A stretch of DNA of 64,000 bases from Rhodoligotrophos defluvii. Its GTDB lineage: Bacteria > Pseudomonadota > Alphaproteobacteria > Rhizobiales > Im1. The DNA lies in contig NZ_SZZM01000001.1 of assembly GCF_005281615.1 (NCBI RefSeq), positions 1,583,455 through 1,647,454 of the forward strand. The letters run 5' to 3'. The translations under genes and the position numbers were made by a program. How positions within the stretch are numbered: the first letter of the stretch is position 1; the number at the start of each line of letters is the position of its first letter. The notes beneath the pieces are model-generated. The model was not told where the DNA came from. It ran no database searches and worked only from the letters and a program-made list of their open reading frames with translations. Below, in pieces: positions 60,163 to 64,000 of this stretch.

Positions 60163-61326
60163 TCAGACGACATCGAGCGGCACGTCGCCGCCGCCGATCA
60201 GCATCTCGACGCCGTTTTCGGTGAGTGCATAGGTGCCGCCCTGAATGATGCCCAGCTGCTCGTCCACCAGCTGCAGATAGGCGTGCAGCACGAAGACCAT
60301 GCCCTCACGCATGGTCTGGTTCGAGCCGCGGCTGATCTGCAGCGGCTCGAGCCAGATGGGCGGGTAGGCGATGCCGATGCCGTAGCCGAAGCGCATCACC
60401 GCCGCCTGTTCGAGGCCAGCGGCGCGAACCGGCTCGAGGGAGGCTTCCTCGATATCGGTGACATTGGCGCCGGGGCGAATGGCAGCGATGCCGGCAGCAA
60501 GCGAGTGGCGGCCGATCTCGTAAACCTCGCGAGCGCGCCGGCTCGGCTCGCCCGCGGCCAGGGTGTGGATTGCGGTGGCGTGATAGCGGGCCTCGACGCC
60601 GGCGAATTCCAGATGCACGAGGTCGCCCCGCTCGATCACGCGGTTGCGCGCCGTGGCGTGGCCGCCGGCCGTGCGATCGCCGCTGGCGAGCTCCGTGGGA
60701 ATCGACCAGTAATCGCTGCCGGCCGACCGCATGGCATGTTCGATTGCATCCGCCAGGGCGATCTCGGTGATGCCGGGCTTCAGCGCCTGCCGCGCCGCGT
60801 CGAGCCCGGCTTGCGCATAGCGGCTGGCCCGGCGCAGATAGGCCATCTCCGCGGGCGACTTGATCAGCCGCGGCATGCCCATCAGCACGGTCGCGTCCAC
60901 GATCTGTGCCGGCGCAAGCGCCCGGGCGAGCGCCAGGCCCAGGGCGTGCGGCACGGCATAGGACTGGATCTCGATCGCCACCTTGCCGTCGCGCAGGCCC
61001 TTCTCGCGCGCGATCGCTGCGAAGATTGCCGGAATGTCGTCGAACATCAGCCGGTAGCAGCGAACGTCCTCCACCCACGAGCTCTCATAGGCAAGGGAGA
61101 GGTCCGTATCGCGCAGGATGATGGTCGGCTCATCCTCGTCGGCGGAGAAGATGAGTGCCTGCGGACTGTTCACACTGACCCAGGAGTCATAACCGCCGTA
61201 GTAATAAAGCGACTCCGGCGCCATGCTGATGCAATGGCCGATGCCTTGCTCCTTCAGCAGCCGCCGCGCTTCGGCCAGCCGCGCCCGGTGCTCCTGTTCC
61301 GTGAAACTCGCATATTTCGCCCGCAT
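60163..61326 (-). CDS. M24-fold hydrolase, creatinase/ectoine-hydrolase-like, metal ligands absent
   Basis: 387 residues: a creatinase-N domain (about 1-145) and a pita-bread domain. A His aligns with creatinase His232 (SGDRTAGGHATARN). The five metal ligands of true M24 peptidases are all changed: Asp to Glu (VHLEF), Asp to Thr, His to Tyr (FGYGIG), Glu to His (FVLHAYL) and Glu to Gly. It is thus probably a metal-independent amidohydrolase such as a creatinase- or ectoine-hydrolase-like enzyme. The ATG at 61326 (MRAKYASF) is preferred over an upstream GTG. It is divergent from the LysR gene and convergent with importer 2. Confidence 0.87.
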   Translation of the reverse strand: MRAKYASFTEQEHRARLAEARRLLKEQGIGHCISMAPESLYYYGGYDSWVSVNSPQALIFSADEDEPTIILRDTDLSLAYESSWVEDVRCYRLMFDDIPAIFAAIAREKGLRDGKVAIEIQSYAVPHALGLALARALAPAQIVDATVLMGMPRLIKSPAEMAYLRRASRYAQAGLDAARQALKPGITEIALADAIEHAMRSAGSDYWSIPTELASGDRTAGGHATARNRVIERGDLVHLEFAGVEARYHATAIHTLAAGEPSRRAREVYEIGRHSLAAGIAAIRPGANVTDIEEASLEPVRAAGLEQAAVMRFGYGIGIAYPPIWLEPLQISRGSNQTMREGMVFVLHAYLQLVDEQLGIIQGGTYALTENGVEMLIGGGDVPLDVV

Positions 61327-61374
61327 GGCTGCACTCCCCGCACACACTTCCGAGCATCATCCGGAAAGTTTGGG

Positions 61375-61386
61375 TATTGCGCAATA
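61375..61386. promoter_or_regulatory. Candidate LysR operator (TATTGCGCAATA)
   Basis: A perfect 12-bp palindrome in the divergent M24/LysR region, 49 bp from the M24 start and 203 bp from the LysR start. Its assignment to the adjacent LysR is positional. Confidence 0.45.
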
Positions 61387-61452
61387 GCGCGGGCATTTCC
61401 GCGGCGGTGACATGCTGGACGGCGGAAGACACCGGGCGGTAAACTCTGCTGG

Positions 61453-61555
61453 AGCATTTTCGAGCGAAGTGGATACCGGTTCGCGTGAAGAAGATGCGAC
61501 CAGGCAAAAACCTAGGGTGCTTCCGCGATTCGACGAAGCGCGGAAGCGCTCTAGG
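61453..61555. repeat. REP-like element, both modules
   Basis: The first module (61453-61502) repeats the sequence at 42720-42769 with one changed base in its end (AGATGCGACC). The second module (61511-61555) is a hairpin with arms CCTAG and GCTTCCGCG against CGCGGAAGC and CTAGG. This is the most complete of the three copies. Confidence 0.8.
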
Positions 61556-61588
61556 CAAGGCACCTGTCCAACTGCTCGGGAAACGGCC

Positions 61589-62539
61589 ATGCTGGAGAGC
61601 CGGAACTTGCCTGACCTGAAGGCCTTTCGCGTCTTCGTCGCGGTGGCGGAAGGGGGCGGCATCAAAGCGGCAGCGGAGAAGCTGGGCCGCACGCCGTCGG
61701 CCATTTCCATGACGCTCAAGGCCCTCGAGGAGAGCCTGGGCGCCCCGCTGTTCCAGGCCGAGCGCAAGGCGCATCTCACGCCCTTCGGCCGGCTGGTGCT
61801 AGATGAAGCGCGCGAGCTGCTGCACCACTTCGCCACCTCCTGCGCCACCATGCAGTCCTATGCGCGTAACCAGATCGGCCGCTGCGACGTGGCGAGCGTG
61901 ACGTCGGTGTCCATCGCCTTCCTGCCGGCGGCCATCCGGCGGGTGCAGCAGACCCTGCCCGAGTTCGGCGTCCATGTGCGGCAGATGGAATCCAAGTTTT
62001 CGGCCGATGCTTTGCTCGACGGTGTGGTGGACATTGCATTCGCGGCCCACCTCCCGCGGCCGGACGAAATCAGCTTCGAGCCGCTGTTCCGCGATGCCTT
62101 CGACATCGTTTGCGCCGAGAACGATCCGCTGACGAAGGAGAAGACGCCGTTGTCGTGGTCGGCCATCAGGGATAGGCCGTTCATCTTCAACGACAGCTTC
62201 GCGGTCATCCGGACGCCGGAGCTCCTGGAGATCACCGAGCGTGCGGTGATGTGGATCGGCAGCGTGTTCGCCCTGCTTGCCGCACTGCGGCAAGGGCTGG
62301 GGGTGAGCGTTCTGCCGCGCCTGTGCCGGGTGCAGGGGGCCGAGGGCCTGCGCTTCCTGCCGGTGGAGGATCCGACCGCGTTCCGGGTCGTCGGCCTGCT
62401 GTCGAAGAAAGACAGGCGCCAGCTGCCGGGCACACGGCATTTTGCCAATGCCGTGTACGAGGTCATCCAGGAGCAGGCCGGCATCTATGATTACGAACTG
62501 CTCTCGGCCAAGGAGCCGACGCAGTATCTCCCGGCCTGA
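61589..62539 (+). CDS. LysR-family transcriptional regulator
   Basis: 316 residues. The N-terminal winged helix (LKAFRVFVAVAEGGGIKAAAEKLGRTPSAISMTLKALEE) and effector-binding domain are typical. ATG 61589 follows the REP-like element by 33 bp, so the repeat lies within or just before its promoter. It is divergent from the M24 hydrolase gene, its probable target, and convergent with the aldehyde dehydrogenase gene. Confidence 0.92.
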   Translation: MLESRNLPDLKAFRVFVAVAEGGGIKAAAEKLGRTPSAISMTLKALEESLGAPLFQAERKAHLTPFGRLVLDEARELLHHFATSCATMQSYARNQIGRCDVASVTSVSIAFLPAAIRRVQQTLPEFGVHVRQMESKFSADALLDGVVDIAFAAHLPRPDEISFEPLFRDAFDIVCAENDPLTKEKTPLSWSAIRDRPFIFNDSFAVIRTPELLEITERAVMWIGSVFALLAALRQGLGVSVLPRLCRVQGAEGLRFLPVEDPTAFRVVGLLSKKDRRQLPGTRHFANAVYEVIQEQAGIYDYELLSAKEPTQYLPA

Positions 62540-62560
62540 CCAGCCGTCTGGCGGCCGCCT

Positions 62561-63988
62561 TCAGGCAACCAGTGCGCCGACCACCGCCTTGGTTTCCAGG
62601 TATTCCTCGAGGCCATAGACGCCCTGCTCGCGGCCATTGCCCGACTGGCCATAGCCGCCGAAGGGCGCCATGGAGTCATAAGGCGGATAGTTGATCAGCA
62701 CCTGGCCGGAGCGCAGGCGCGCTGCCACCTTCACCGCGGTTTCGCGATCGCCCTGCACATTCGCGGAGAGGCCATAGACCGTGTCGTTGGCAATCTGCAC
62801 CGCCTCGTCCAGGTCGCGATAGGGCATGATCGCCAGCACCGGGCCGAAGATCTCGTCGCGAGCGATGGTCATGTCCCGGCGCACATTGGAGAAGACGGTG
62901 GGGCGCACATAATAGCCGCGGTTCAGGCCCTCCGGTCGGCCGGGACCTCCGGTCACCAGCTTGGCGCCCTCGGCGATGCCCCGCTCGATATAGTGCTGGA
63001 TCTTGTCGAACTGCGCCTTGCTGATGGCCGGCCCGAGGTCGACGTCATCCCGGGTGGGATCACCCACCCGCATCGCCTCGGCCGCGCGCTTGGCAATGGC
63101 TTCCACCTGCTCCACGGCATCCGCCGGCACCAGCATACGCGCCGGCGAGGTACAGGACTGGCCCGTGTTGCGGAAGCAGTTTTGCACGCCGCGGGTGACC
63201 GCCGGCTCCAGGTCGGCGCTCTCCAGCAGGATATTCGCCGTCTTGCCGCCTAGCTCCTGAGCGACGCGCTTGATGGTATCGGCCGCGGCCTTGGCCACCG
63301 CCGCGCCGGCCCGGGTCGAGCCGGTGATCGACACCATGGCCACATCGGGGTGAGCGGAGATGGCGTGGCCGACGGTCGGCCCATCGCCGTTCACCAGATT
63401 GAACACGCCCTTGGGCACGCCCGCCTCGTGCAGCACGTCGGCGAAGATCATGGCGCCGAAAGGGGCGATCTCGCTGGGCTTGACCACCATGGTGCAGCCC
63501 GTGGCCAGCGCCGGCGCCACCTTCAGCACCAGCTGGTTGATCGGCCAGTTCCAGGGTGTGATCAGGCCGACCACGCCGATTGGCTCGCGCACGATCAGGG
63601 TCGTGCCTTGCGGCCGCTCGAAGGCGAAGCTTTCCAGGGCTAACATCGTGTGGCGAAGGTGGTTCACCCCCGTCTGCGCCTGGGCTTCCAGCGCAAACCG
63701 TTTTGGGGCCCCCATCTCGCGGGTAAGCGCCTCGGCGACCTCCTCTCGGCGGTCCATGTAGCAGTCGAGAATGCGCTGCAGCAGCTTGAGGCGTTCATCC
63801 TTCGTGGTCGCGGAGAAGGTGGGAAAGGCCGCCTTGGCCGCCGCAACCGCCCGGTCCACGTCAGCGGCGGTTCCGGCGGCGACCTCGGCGAAGGCCTCTT
63901 CGGTCGCGGGATTGGTCACCGCAATCCGCGCGGTGGAGAGCGGGTCGACCCAGGCGCCATCGATATAGAACTTCAGGGCGTGCTTCAT
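62561..63988 (-). CDS. NAD(P)-dependent aldehyde dehydrogenase
   Basis: 475 residues. The catalytic Cys279 lies in NTGQSCTSPAR and Glu245 in QELGGK; the NAD motif is ITGSTRAGAAVA, and TPWNWPINQLVLKVAPALATG is the conserved core helix. It oxidises an aldehyde to an acid. AGAGGAAATTCC precedes ATG 63988, so the gene is complete. It may finish the breakdown of an amine or amide imported by importer 2. Confidence 0.94.
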   Translation of the reverse strand: MKHALKFYIDGAWVDPLSTARIAVTNPATEEAFAEVAAGTAADVDRAVAAAKAAFPTFSATTKDERLKLLQRILDCYMDRREEVAEALTREMGAPKRFALEAQAQTGVNHLRHTMLALESFAFERPQGTTLIVREPIGVVGLITPWNWPINQLVLKVAPALATGCTMVVKPSEIAPFGAMIFADVLHEAGVPKGVFNLVNGDGPTVGHAISAHPDVAMVSITGSTRAGAAVAKAAADTIKRVAQELGGKTANILLESADLEPAVTRGVQNCFRNTGQSCTSPARMLVPADAVEQVEAIAKRAAEAMRVGDPTRDDVDLGPAISKAQFDKIQHYIERGIAEGAKLVTGGPGRPEGLNRGYYVRPTVFSNVRRDMTIARDEIFGPVLAIMPYRDLDEAVQIANDTVYGLSANVQGDRETAVKVAARLRSGQVLINYPPYDSMAPFGGYGQSGNGREQGVYGLEEYLETKAVVGALVA

Positions 63989-64000
63989 GGAATTTCCTCT

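Noticed and set aside
52496-62539. Ectoine uptake and degradation locus controlled by EnuR
   Set aside because: The MocR regulator and M24 fold recall it, but the eutABC, DoeB-type deacetylase and TRAP/Ehu transporter genes are absent and the importer is of the Pot class.
1-64000. Prophage, insertion sequence, CRISPR array, tRNA or rRNA genes
   Set aside because: I found no transposase, integrase, phage structural gene, regular spaced repeats or recognisable tRNA T-arm pattern. A dedicated RNA scan could still reveal small RNAs.

Overview
The window is GC-rich and densely coded. It reads as chromosomal DNA of an alphaproteobacterium, most likely order Hyphomicrobiales (Rhizobiales). Supporting signs are small Omp25-type beta-barrels beginning AADLP after the signal peptide, a bacterial transglutaminase-like cysteine peptidase, a PAS_5 protein, a DUF3126 gene directly behind cysE, the gene order hisI-folE-NifU-like-yidD-thrS, an EcfG-type stress promoter, and a REP-like intergenic element of a kind I associate with this order. 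I see no phage, insertion sequence, CRISPR array or RNA gene.

Region 1 (about 1-14.2 kb) is a nitrogen-compound catabolic cluster. A minus-strand unit holds a LysR regulator, an amidinotransferase-fold protein, an M20 carbamoylase/allantoate-type amidohydrolase and an Lrp regulator. A DUF1989 protein is divergent from the LysR gene. A second minus-strand unit encodes a ureohydrolase, a NodB/PuuE-type deacetylase, a complete BMP-type (nucleoside-like) ABC importer and a quinone oxidoreductase. Divergent from it are a well-conserved creatininase and a second ureohydrolase. Most of these families act on guanidino, ureido or cyclic amide groups.

Region 2 (14.5-22.7 kb) is a PotABCD-type ABC importer split over two convergent units, with a GntR/FCD regulator, an AtzG/AtzE-like amidase pair and a creatinase-like (M24 fold, metal ligands lost) hydrolase. 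The palindrome GCTGTATGCAGC, or a one-base variant, lies in the promoter regions of three of these units and is a candidate GntR operator.

Region 3 (22.7-51.6 kb) is mostly housekeeping or shared genes: patatin, hisI, folE, NifU-like scaffold, yidD, thrS, a cluster of four paralogous outer-membrane beta-barrels around thrS, an MscS channel, nitroreductase, HAD phosphatase, flavin reductase, panC, putA, acyl-CoA dehydrogenase, CBS protein, rhomboid protease, PAS_5 protein, cysteine peptidase, GNAT, zinc-finger protein, alpha/beta hydrolase, PRC-barrel stress protein, enoyl-CoA hydratase, cysE, DUF3126, and the gamma carbonic anhydrase just beyond it.

Region 4 (52.1-64 kb) is a second uptake-and-degradation locus: MocR/GabR regulator, luciferase-like monooxygenase, M19 dipeptidase-like protein with three of its metal ligands changed, a complete PotDABC-type importer, a second metal-less M24 hydrolase, a LysR regulator and an aldehyde dehydrogenase. 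Two near-identical palindromes (TTGTYGTACGACAA) lie upstream of two transcription units, each exactly 8 bp before a TTGAC -35 box, and are candidate MocR sites.

Taken together the window holds three ABC importers and an unusual concentration of C-N hydrolases. Uptake and breakdown of guanidino/creatine-like and related amide compounds is the best unifying hypothesis, but the actual substrates are inferred and not shown by sequence.
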